Below are positions 1 through 5,306 of a DNA stretch of 11,849 bases, piece by piece (the first letter of the stretch is position 1; each line of letters begins with the position of its first letter). The stretch is from positions 1 to 11,849 of the forward strand of contig CAYTWF010000079.1 of assembly GCA_964441705.1 (NCBI GenBank). Reading direction: 5' to 3'. Both the position numbers and the translations under genes were made by a program. Under the pieces are notes generated by a model that saw only the letters and a program-made list of their open reading frames with translations, was not told where the DNA came from and did not search any database. Source of the stretch: Eshraghiella sp964441705 (GTDB lineage Bacteria; Bacillota; Clostridia; Lachnospirales; Lachnospiraceae).

Positions 1-172
1 ACACTTAGGTAGGAACTCTATTCTATTGTGTCCTTGACTTGGGGTACAGTTTAGAGGGTTTTAATTATATTGAAGTTTATATTGATATTTTAATCATATA
101 TTTACTTGTTATATTTATGTTTTTATTAATTTTTAAAATAATAGAAAAACAATTCAAAAGGAGAAAATTTAT
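1..172. other. AT-rich leader upstream of the binding-protein gene
   Basis: No gene is visible here. A TTGACT at 34-39 resembles a -35 box but has no good -10 at normal spacing. A weaker pair, TTTACT at 101-106 and TATTAA at 124-129, has 17-base spacing and better suits the gene at 173. The first 60 bases are visibly less AT-rich than bases 61-150, so a boundary may lie near 60; they could be the edge of a mobile element that continues outside the window, but I cannot name it. The ribosome binding site AAAAGGAG ends about 9 bases before the ATG at 173. Confidence 0.3.
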
Positions 173-1057
173 ATGAAAAAGACAATCACAAAAACAGCAG
201 TAACATTAGTATTAGGAGCATTGGCAGTGTCCTTTGTGGCTGGATGCCAGAAAGCAGAGGCAGATTCAAAAGCTGCAGGGGAAGATGGAGTTACAACAAT
301 TCAGGTAGCTGGTGTAACAGGCAAAAAGCCATATACCTTCCTTGATGATAATAACAATTATTCCGGTTATGATTTTGAACTTCTGCAAAAAATTGATGAG
401 GCTCTGCCACAGTATGAATTTGAATATTCAGCCCTGGCGCAGGATGCACTTCTTGTTGGACTTAAAACAGGTACCTACAGTCTTGCAACATGCTCTTTTT
501 ATGGAACTAAGGAAAGATTTGAGACATACAGCTACAGCAGTAATCCAACAGGTCTAAGTGATGCAAGACTTATAGTAAGAAGCGATGAGACTGAAATTAA
601 CTCCCTTGAGGATATAGCAACAAGTGGCAAAAAGCTTGCTCCAATTCCAACGGATGATGCAAGGTATACGCTTATTAAGGCATATAACGAAGCACATCCT
701 GACAATCAGATAGAGTTTGAGGGTGGCACTGAGCAGTCTGCTACACTCGCAGATATTTTGAAGGCGGTTGCCAATGGAGAATATGATGCAGCAATTTATC
801 CGTTCACATCCTTTAGCAGTGCCCAGGCTGAGCTTTCACTTGACCTTAAGGTAACAGATTCAATTGGACTTTTCCCTACTGTATTTCTCTATAATAACAG
901 TACTGATAATGAAGCACTTATTACAGCAGTTGATGAGGTGCTTGCGGATTTTAGAGAGGATGGAACCTTATCCGAGCTGTCTAAAAAGTGGTACGACGAG
1001 GACGTATTTGCCCTTGAGGGTGCTGATGCGGTAACAAGCGTAATCTATTGGGAATAA
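173..1057 (+). CDS. ABC-type solute-binding lipoprotein, SBP_bac_3 family
   Basis: This 294-residue protein should be a membrane-anchored extracellular binding protein for an amino-acid-like solute. Residues 1-24 form a lipoprotein signal peptide (MKK start, hydrophobic stretch) ending in a lipobox VAGC with Cys25 as the lipidated residue. Residues of about 40-280 have the family-3 binding-protein layout: a first beta strand TIQVAGVTG, a PYTF...YSGYDFELL segment, and the KERFETYSYS region that usually lines the ligand site. Length is normal for the family. No permease or ATPase gene is adjacent, which is unusual; it either shares a transporter encoded elsewhere or acts as a sensor partner. 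The start is supported by an AAAAGGAG site. The next gene begins 3 bases after its stop, so the two are surely co-transcribed. Ligand unknown; an opine or amino acid is only inferred from the neighbour. Confidence 0.9.
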   Translation: MKKTITKTAVTLVLGALAVSFVAGCQKAEADSKAAGEDGVTTIQVAGVTGKKPYTFLDDNNNYSGYDFELLQKIDEALPQYEFEYSALAQDALLVGLKTGTYSLATCSFYGTKERFETYSYSSNPTGLSDARLIVRSDETEINSLEDIATSGKKLAPIPTDDARYTLIKAYNEAHPDNQIEFEGGTEQSATLADILKAVANGEYDAAIYPFTSFSSAQAELSLDLKVTDSIGLFPTVFLYNNSTDNEALITAVDEVLADFREDGTLSELSKKWYDEDVFALEGADAVTSVIYWE

Positions 1058-1060
1058 GCT

Positions 1061-2071
1061 ATGAACATATCAATAATTGGTGCCGGTAATACAGGCATGG
1101 CATTATATATCCATCTGGTTACAATCGGATTGAATGCCATGCTGTATACCAGAAGTACAGAGAAAAAGAAATTTTACGATAATAACAGGATTGCTGCCAC
1201 GGGAGTGTTTTCAGGAAATTATCAGATTCGTTCCACAGCTTCATTAACGGAGCTGCTGGAACACTCTGATATTGTATTTATTGCAACTCGTGCCAATGCC
1301 CACCAGGAGGTACTGGAGGATATTTATTCCCATAAGGATGTCAATGTGATTATACTTAATGGAAACTGGGGAGCCTGCCAGGCAGTTAAGATTAAAAGAA
1401 AATATTACAGGGAAAGTACCACTGAAATAATTGAATCCGGTGGTATGCCGTATATTGCCAGCTGGGATAAGAATAATATTAAAATTTCAGCAGTCAAGGA
1501 CAATGTTGATGTGGCATCTGATACCGGCGAAATCAGTGAAGGTATCAGGAAAATTCTAAATAAACTGTTCAGAAATATTAGCGTGAAGCACAGTATTTAT
1601 GAAACATCAATAACGGCTCCCAATCCAATCATACACATTCCACTTGCTCTTTTTAACATAACAAGGATAGAAAATAAGGAGGATTTTAACATTCTTGTAG
1701 ATGGATTCTCCAAGAGAGCAGAAAAATATATCTTGGAAATAGATAATGAAAGAAGGCTGATTGCAGAAAAGCTGGGAGTAAAGTATACCCCAATTCTTAA
1801 GCTTCTTAATGGTTATTGGAATTATAATTACAGCTCCCTTGAGGAACTGTATATTTCAAGTCCGATTTACAGTAATGTAAAGGCTCCAAAGGGTATTGAG
1901 CATCGTTTTATCACTGAGGATATGCCATATGGAATAGTACCTGTAAGTACACTTGGAAGACTACTGGGGGTTAAGACTCCATATTCCGATGCACTTATTA
2001 CCATATTTAAATTGTATTATGAGGAGCTGGATTGTGGTGATGAGATAGGATTTTACAACGAATTTGCATAA
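1061..2071 (+). CDS. opine dehydrogenase-like NAD(P)-dependent oxidoreductase
   Basis: This 336-residue protein resembles the octopine/nopaline/staphylopine dehydrogenase family, which reductively joins an amino acid and a keto acid (or runs the reverse reaction) with NAD(P)H. The N-terminus is a Rossmann fold starting at residue 3, with the dinucleotide loop GAGNTG at residues 7-12. The C-terminal helical domain carries the family NPxxH motif, with His192 as the likely catalytic residue, and a later EDMPYG segment with Asp287, followed by the typical LGRLLGVKTPYSDALI stretch. The protein is cytoplasmic. There is no good ribosome binding site of its own; the start lies 3 bases after the preceding stop, which suggests translational coupling to the binding protein. 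No nicotianamine-synthase-like gene is present, so a metallophore role like that of CntM is not supported. Family confidence is high; the substrate is unknown. Confidence 0.85.
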   Translation: MNISIIGAGNTGMALYIHLVTIGLNAMLYTRSTEKKKFYDNNRIAATGVFSGNYQIRSTASLTELLEHSDIVFIATRANAHQEVLEDIYSHKDVNVIILNGNWGACQAVKIKRKYYRESTTEIIESGGMPYIASWDKNNIKISAVKDNVDVASDTGEISEGIRKILNKLFRNISVKHSIYETSITAPNPIIHIPLALFNITRIENKEDFNILVDGFSKRAEKYILEIDNERRLIAEKLGVKYTPILKLLNGYWNYNYSSLEELYISSPIYSNVKAPKGIEHRFITEDMPYGIVPVSTLGRLLGVKTPYSDALITIFKLYYEELDCGDEIGFYNEFA

Positions 2072-2111
2072 AATTTACGGCGAACGGATAGTTCATATAT
2101 TTCCCTTCATA

Positions 2112-2139
2112 TATAATCATAATAGTTTCTACGCGTAGA
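2112..2139 (+). promoter_or_regulatory. -10 box followed by a perfect 12-bp palindrome, possible operator
   Basis: TATAAT lies at 2112-2117 in the 102-base gap before the phospholipase-like gene. A recognisable -35 is lacking: the base stretch about 17 upstream is only TAGTTC. The perfect palindrome TCTACGCGTAGA lies at 2128-2139, a few bases past the predicted start point, where a repressor would block RNA polymerase. The GC-rich centre stands out in AT-rich surroundings. The operator role is inference; no regulator gene is adjacent. Confidence 0.4.
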
Positions 2140-2157
2140 CGATGTGAAGTATATAAC

Positions 2158-2165
2158 AGGAGGGG
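2158..2165 (+). promoter_or_regulatory. ribosome binding site AGGAGGGG fixing the start at 2174
   Basis: AGGAGGGG is a near-perfect Shine-Dalgarno sequence 8 bases before ATG 2174. An in-frame GTG at 2144 would place this site inside the coding region, so the 10-residue longer version is unlikely. Confidence 0.85.
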
Positions 2166-2173
2166 ATTACAAG

Positions 2174-3004
2174 ATGCCATCAACGTATGCACATTATAGA
2201 ATGGGTCAGGAAGCTGCTGCAGTGGTTCCTGATGAAATAAAGGCTGTTATTAAAAGAAATAAGGAGCTTTTTGATATTGGTCTTCATGGACCTGATATTT
2301 TGTTCTATTACAGACCATTATCATCTAACAGAGTTAACCAGATAGGCTATGGAATGCATAAGCATGCCGGACGGGATTTCTTTTCCAAGGCAGCTGCAAT
2401 CTTAAAGGAGAAGGGTTACAAGGAGGCATATCTGGCATATGTATATGGATTTATATGCCATTTTGCACTGGATGTGACCTGTCATGGATATATTGATGAA
2501 AAAATAGCGGCAAGTGGAATATCTCACGCAGAGCTTGAGGTGGAGCTGGACCGTGAGCTTATGCTTATGGACGGATTAAATCCAATTACCCACAGATTAA
2601 CAGGGCATATTGTGGCATCAGAGAAGAATGCAGGAATTATATGTGAATTTTTTGACGGAACAGATGAGAGACAGGTTAAAAAGGCGTTGAAGGGAATGAT
2701 TGTCAACAATAATCTTCTTACTGCTCCATCCCGGATAAAAAGACTGCTGATATATGCACTTTTGCGGATTTCCGGAAATTATAAGGAAATGCATGGGCTT
2801 ATAGTTAATTACAAAAAGAATCCAAAATGCAATGACAGTACAGAGAAGCTCCTGTTTCTCTATGAAACTGCAAGGGAAAGGGCTGTGAATATGATTACAG
2901 AATATGAGCAGTACCTGTCAGAGGAAATGGAGTTAACATCCATTTATGATTATTCCTTTGGTGGAAAAATGATAGAGAATAAGGAGCGCAAAAATGAAAT
3001 TTAG
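2174..3004 (+). CDS. zinc-dependent phospholipase C-like protein (PF00882 type)
   Basis: This 276-residue protein resembles the zinc-dependent phospholipase C family, whose members hydrolyse phospholipid head groups or act as related metal hydrolases. Histidines and acidic residues typical of the three-metal site are visible: His7 in STYAHYRMG, His38 and Asp41 in LHGPDILFYY, His62 and His64 in YGMHKHAGRDFF, His96 and Asp100 in YGFICHFALD, His104, and His118 with Glu124 further on. There is no signal peptide, unlike secreted clostridial toxins of this family, so it is probably cytoplasmic and its true substrate is uncertain. The start is set by a strong ribosome binding site. The last 11 bases overlap the next gene, an MFS carrier, pointing to one operon and coupled translation. 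Confidence 0.85.
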   Translation: MPSTYAHYRMGQEAAAVVPDEIKAVIKRNKELFDIGLHGPDILFYYRPLSSNRVNQIGYGMHKHAGRDFFSKAAAILKEKGYKEAYLAYVYGFICHFALDVTCHGYIDEKIAASGISHAELEVELDRELMLMDGLNPITHRLTGHIVASEKNAGIICEFFDGTDERQVKKALKGMIVNNNLLTAPSRIKRLLIYALLRISGNYKEMHGLIVNYKKNPKCNDSTEKLLFLYETARERAVNMITEYEQYLSEEMELTSIYDYSFGGKMIENKERKNEI

Positions 3005-4280
3005 ATTGACAAAAATGGAAAAGAAATGGGTGCTCTATGATGTTGGAAATTCTGCATTTACACTGCTTATTTCCACAATAATGCCTATATATTTTAATTA
3101 TCTGGCAGAACGGGCAGGACTTACCTCTGTGGATTATCTGGCATATTGGGGTTATGCTGCATCTATTGCTACTATTATTGTGGCAGTGCTTGGGCCGGCC
3201 TTAGGAACGATTGCTGATACCAAGGGCTTCAAGAGACCAATATTTACTGCTGCACTGATGATTGGCGGAATTGGCTGCTTTGCCCTTGGCTTTGCAAGGC
3301 AGTGGCTGCTGTTTCTGATTATATTTATTATTGCCAGAGTTGGATATTCAGGAAGTCTTATTTTTTATGATTCCATGCTTCCGGATGTTACCACTGATGA
3401 TAGAGTGGATAATGTTTCTTCTCAGGGCTTTGCCTGGGGATATATTGGAAGCTGTCTTCCATTCGTTGGCTGTCTTGGTCTTGTACTTGGGGCTGATAAG
3501 ATTGGACTTGGCATGGAGCTGGCAATGGGCATCGCCTTTGCTATAATTGCAGTATGGTGGATTCTTATGTCTATGCCACTTATTAAGAGCTATAAGCAGA
3601 AGCATTATGTTGAACGGGAGAAGCATGCGGTAAGAAGGAGCTTTGGAAGGCTTGGTGCAACACTTAAGAGCATAAGAAAGGAAAAAAAGATTTTTCTGTT
3701 TCTGTTAGCATTCTTTTTCTATATAGATGGAGTATATACAATTATTGATATGGCAACTGCCTATGGTACAGCCTTGGGACTTAATACCACCGGGTTGCTG
3801 CTGGCACTGCTTGTAACACAGATTGTAGCGTTTCCTTTTGCAATTATTTTTGGACGGCTTGCTGCCAAATACAATACTGTTAAGCTGATGACAGTATGTA
3901 TCGCTGCTTACCTTGGAATTGCGGTATTTGCAATGTTTCTAACAACTCAGTGGCAGTTTTGGATGCTTGCAATTCTGGTAGGAATGTTTCAGGGAGGAAT
4001 CCAGGCATTGTCGCGTTCATACTTTACCAAAATAATTCCGCCAGAGAAGTCAGGAGAATATTTCGGAATTATGGATATTTGCGGAAAAGGAGCATCTTTT
4101 CTTGGTACAACTGTAATCAGTGTTGTTTCACAGATTAGCGGTAATGTTAATATGGGTGTTGGAGCTATTGCAGTATTTTTTGTATTAGGAATAATTATTT
4201 TTCAGATATCAGTTAAAGCAGAGGATAAAAGTTCAGAACACAAGGAAGAGCTTGGGAAGATAGAAGAGGTGCTTAATTAA
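2994..4280 (+). CDS. MFS transporter, UMF1 family
   Basis: This 428-residue integral membrane protein has about 12 hydrophobic segments. Its N-terminus, with YDVGNSAF at residues 15-22 followed by a first membrane helix and IMPIYF, is the signature of the UMF1 (Atg22-like) branch of the major facilitator superfamily. A GTIADTKGFKRP loop after the third segment matches the conserved cytoplasmic motif between helices 2 and 3. A second half begins near residue 225 (KKIFLFLLAFFFYIDGVYTI) and the end is a charged cytoplasmic tail. Length is normal. Substrate unknown; yeast Atg22 exports vacuolar amino acids, but that is too remote to transfer. The start overlaps the end of the phospholipase-like gene by 11 bases, with its own AAGGAG site 7 bases upstream of the ATG. 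Confidence 0.9.
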   Translation: MKFRLTKMEKKWVLYDVGNSAFTLLISTIMPIYFNYLAERAGLTSVDYLAYWGYAASIATIIVAVLGPALGTIADTKGFKRPIFTAALMIGGIGCFALGFARQWLLFLIIFIIARVGYSGSLIFYDSMLPDVTTDDRVDNVSSQGFAWGYIGSCLPFVGCLGLVLGADKIGLGMELAMGIAFAIIAVWWILMSMPLIKSYKQKHYVEREKHAVRRSFGRLGATLKSIRKEKKIFLFLLAFFFYIDGVYTIIDMATAYGTALGLNTTGLLLALLVTQIVAFPFAIIFGRLAAKYNTVKLMTVCIAAYLGIAVFAMFLTTQWQFWMLAILVGMFQGGIQALSRSYFTKIIPPEKSGEYFGIMDICGKGASFLGTTVISVVSQISGNVNMGVGAIAVFFVLGIIIFQISVKAEDKSSEHKEELGKIEEVLN

Positions 4281-4295
4281 TACGCATTTAACTGC

Positions 4296-4324
4296 TTGAT
4301 TTTTTTTCGATTATCTGTTAAGAT
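4296..4324 (+). promoter_or_regulatory. probable sigma-A promoter for the DUF2798 gene
   Basis: TTGATT at 4296-4301 and TAAGAT at 4319-4324 are separated by 17 bases, close to the housekeeping consensus. Transcription would begin near 4331 and give a leader of about 137 bases before the ATG at 4468. No terminator is visible between the MFS gene and this promoter, so readthrough is possible. Confidence 0.5.
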
Positions 4325-4367
4325 TTCAACGAAAAATAAATAAGAAATTTATGCACGACACATGTTG

Positions 4368-4379
4368 TACCTTACGGTA
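4368..4379 (+). promoter_or_regulatory. short dyad in the DUF2798 leader
   Basis: TACC and GGTA form inverted half-sites around TTAC, and CGGTATGTAA extends the right arm toward sequences often bound by TetR-type repressors. The left arm matches poorly beyond four bases. The site lies downstream of the predicted start point. This is weak evidence for an operator. Confidence 0.2.
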
Positions 4380-4455
4380 TGTAAATCTGATTACGGAACT
4401 TAATCGTAGTTATATTGTACCTGTAGGATATAGCATGTTTTTTTGTGCAATAAAG

Positions 4456-4461
4456 AAGGAG
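4456..4461 (+). promoter_or_regulatory. ribosome binding site fixing the start at 4468
   Basis: AAGGAG lies 6 bases before ATG 4468. The reading frame stays open back to ATG 4351, but that upstream ATG has no ribosome binding site and would add 39 residues unlike the family. Confidence 0.8.
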
Positions 4462-4467
4462 AAAGTT

Positions 4468-5040
4468 ATGCCAAGAAATCAATTCCAAAGGATGGTATTT
4501 GCCTTCCTTACAGTAGTAGTGACGGTTCACGCCTATGTTTTTTACAGCCTATACGTTATTAATGGTTCAGTGCTTATGGAGGTGAATCATGCGGACAGTG
4601 TTATTCATGGAATTAACGCCCAGGGAGGAGTGTATATGTTTGGACATTTTCTGCCAATTTGGGCTGTAATTCTAATAGAATTTTGTTTTGCTTACATATT
4701 GGAGGTTATTATGGGAAGCCCTTGCTCGTTCAGACTGGCAAGCAAAGTATTTAATCCGCAAAAAAACCACCCAATGATATTTGAAACAGCTATTATATGT
4801 GCTACAGTAGCACTTATGTGTCCGGTTATGAGTTTTATTGCTGCGTGGATGTATTATCCATATTATCAAGGGTTCAATATATGGACACTGCTTGCCAACT
4901 GGCTAAAGCTGGTGTGCTTTAATTTCCCATTTGCTTATTTTACTCAGCTGTTTTTTATACAGCCGTTAATAAGAACTGTTTTCAAATTTGTGTTTCGTAA
5001 GGATATTGCCAGAAGACAAATTGAAAAAAATAATATTTGA
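4468..5040 (+). CDS. DUF2798-type four-helix membrane protein
   Basis: This 190-residue membrane protein resembles the DUF2798 family, in which each domain is a pair of transmembrane helices; here two copies seem present. The first covers roughly residues 4-80 (VFAFLTVVVTVHAYVFYSLYV, then FGHFLPIWAVILIEFCFAYIL). The second covers about 105-185 (ICATVALMCPVMSFIAAWMYY, then LLANWLKLVCFNFPFAYFTQ) and ends with the typical QPLIRTVFKFVFRK. The PFAY and PLIRT features recur in the family. The biochemical role is unknown, though relatives often sit beside TetR-type regulators. Its stop codon TGA is part of the -35 box of the next promoter, and an intrinsic terminator follows within 85 bases, so it is probably monocistronic. 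Confidence 0.8.
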   Translation: MPRNQFQRMVFAFLTVVVTVHAYVFYSLYVINGSVLMEVNHADSVIHGINAQGGVYMFGHFLPIWAVILIEFCFAYILEVIMGSPCSFRLASKVFNPQKNHPMIFETAIICATVALMCPVMSFIAAWMYYPYYQGFNIWTLLANWLKLVCFNFPFAYFTQLFFIQPLIRTVFKFVFRKDIARRQIEKNNI

Positions 5041-5066
5041 CTTTGAAATAATGAATTTGATATAAT
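5037..5066 (+). promoter_or_regulatory. strong sigma-A promoter overlapping the DUF2798 stop codon
   Basis: TTGACT at 5037-5042 and a perfect TATAAT at 5061-5066 (within TGATATAATG) are 18 bases apart. This is the best promoter in the window. Transcription should start near 5073, directly ahead of an intrinsic terminator, and readthrough would reach the MATE gene. Confidence 0.75.
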
Positions 5067-5072
5067 GTGAAA

Positions 5073-5124
5073 ATCGAGTGGCTAAAAGCGTAAAACCAGA
5101 TATATTTGGTTTTGCGTTTTTTTT
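5073..5124 (+). ncRNA. candidate short terminated transcript (small RNA or attenuated leader)
   Basis: A strong promoter is followed about 12 bases after its predicted start point by an intrinsic terminator, giving a terminated RNA of about 50 bases with no room for a protein. It could be a small RNA, or a premature-termination leader for the MATE gene at 5307. I do not recognise a known riboswitch or small RNA class. Its first bases carry AATCGAGTGG, complementary to repeated sequences further down the leader. Confidence 0.35.
5084..5124 (+). terminator. rho-independent terminator
   Basis: A 15-bp stem pairs 5084-5098 with 5107-5121, containing two G-T wobbles and an 8-base loop, and ends in a run of eight T (5117-5124). 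It would end the DUF2798 transcript and also the RNA started at the 5037-5066 promoter. Confidence 0.85.
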
Positions 5125-5133
5125 GTGCAATAA

Positions 5134-5178
5134 GCCAGCATGCAGAAATCGTGCTTGCACGAATTTCTATATGCTGGC
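5134..5178. repeat. long hairpin 1 of the MATE leader element
   Basis: GCCAGCAT at 5134-5141 pairs with ATGCTGGC at 5171-5178. The inner part, AGAAATCGTGC, pairs with GCACGAATTTCT with a single bulge, around a TT turn. The stem is about 20 bp. No T-run follows, so it is not a terminator. It looks like a repetitive palindromic element rather than a gene. Confidence 0.75.
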
Positions 5179-5182
5179 CAAT

Positions 5183-5210
5183 GGACACTGAGCCGCCAGG
5201 CGAAGTGACC
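5183..5210 (+). repeat. GC-rich structured core shared with the 74-bp array
   Basis: This segment can fold as GG/CC (5183-5184 with 5209-5210), an A-A mismatch, CACT/AGTG (5186-5189 with 5204-5207), a symmetric GA/GA internal loop and GCC/GGC closing a GCCA loop. The pairing of GA with GA is the pattern of tandem sheared G-A pairs in structured RNA. The bases CAC, GAGCCGCCA and AGTGA reappear in the same order in the spacer of the array after 10741. Confidence 0.5.
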
Positions 5211-5212
5211 CG

Positions 5213-5276
5213 TTGCTAATCGAGTAGGAGCCAGCCTACTCGATTGCAATAAGGAAGCCTACTCGATTGCAATAAG
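5213..5276. repeat. hairpin 2 plus a 20-bp direct repeat of its right arm
   Basis: TTGC and AATCGAGTAGG (5213-5216 and 5218-5228) pair with CCTACTCGATT and GCAA (5235-5249), a 15-bp stem with one bulged T. The right arm, GCCTACTCGATTGCAATAAG, occurs at 5234-5253 and again exactly at 5257-5276, a 23-base period, so two right arms compete for the left arm. GCAATAAGCC at the end (5269-5278) also occurs at 5127-5136, so the same ten bases bound the hairpin region. Confidence 0.75.
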
Positions 5277-5293
5277 CCGCTATAAAATTTGAA

Positions 5294-5299
5294 AGGAAG
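5294..5299 (+). promoter_or_regulatory. ribosome binding site fixing the MATE start at 5307
   Basis: AAGGAAG-like bases end 7 bases before ATG 5307. An in-frame TTG at 5289 would lie upstream of this site and is unlikely. A two-codon open frame, ATGAAATGA at 5302-5310, has its stop overlapping the real start by four bases. Confidence 0.7.
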
Positions 5300-5306
5300 T
5301 TATGAA

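Noticed and set aside
173..2071. Complete amino-acid ABC transport operon or staphylopine-type metallophore locus
   Set aside because: There is no permease, ATPase, nicotianamine-synthase-like gene or exporter beside the two genes.
4351..4467. Longer N-terminus for the DUF2798 protein
   Set aside because: The upstream ATG has no ribosome binding site, the added 39 residues are unlike the family, and a good site sits just before 4468.
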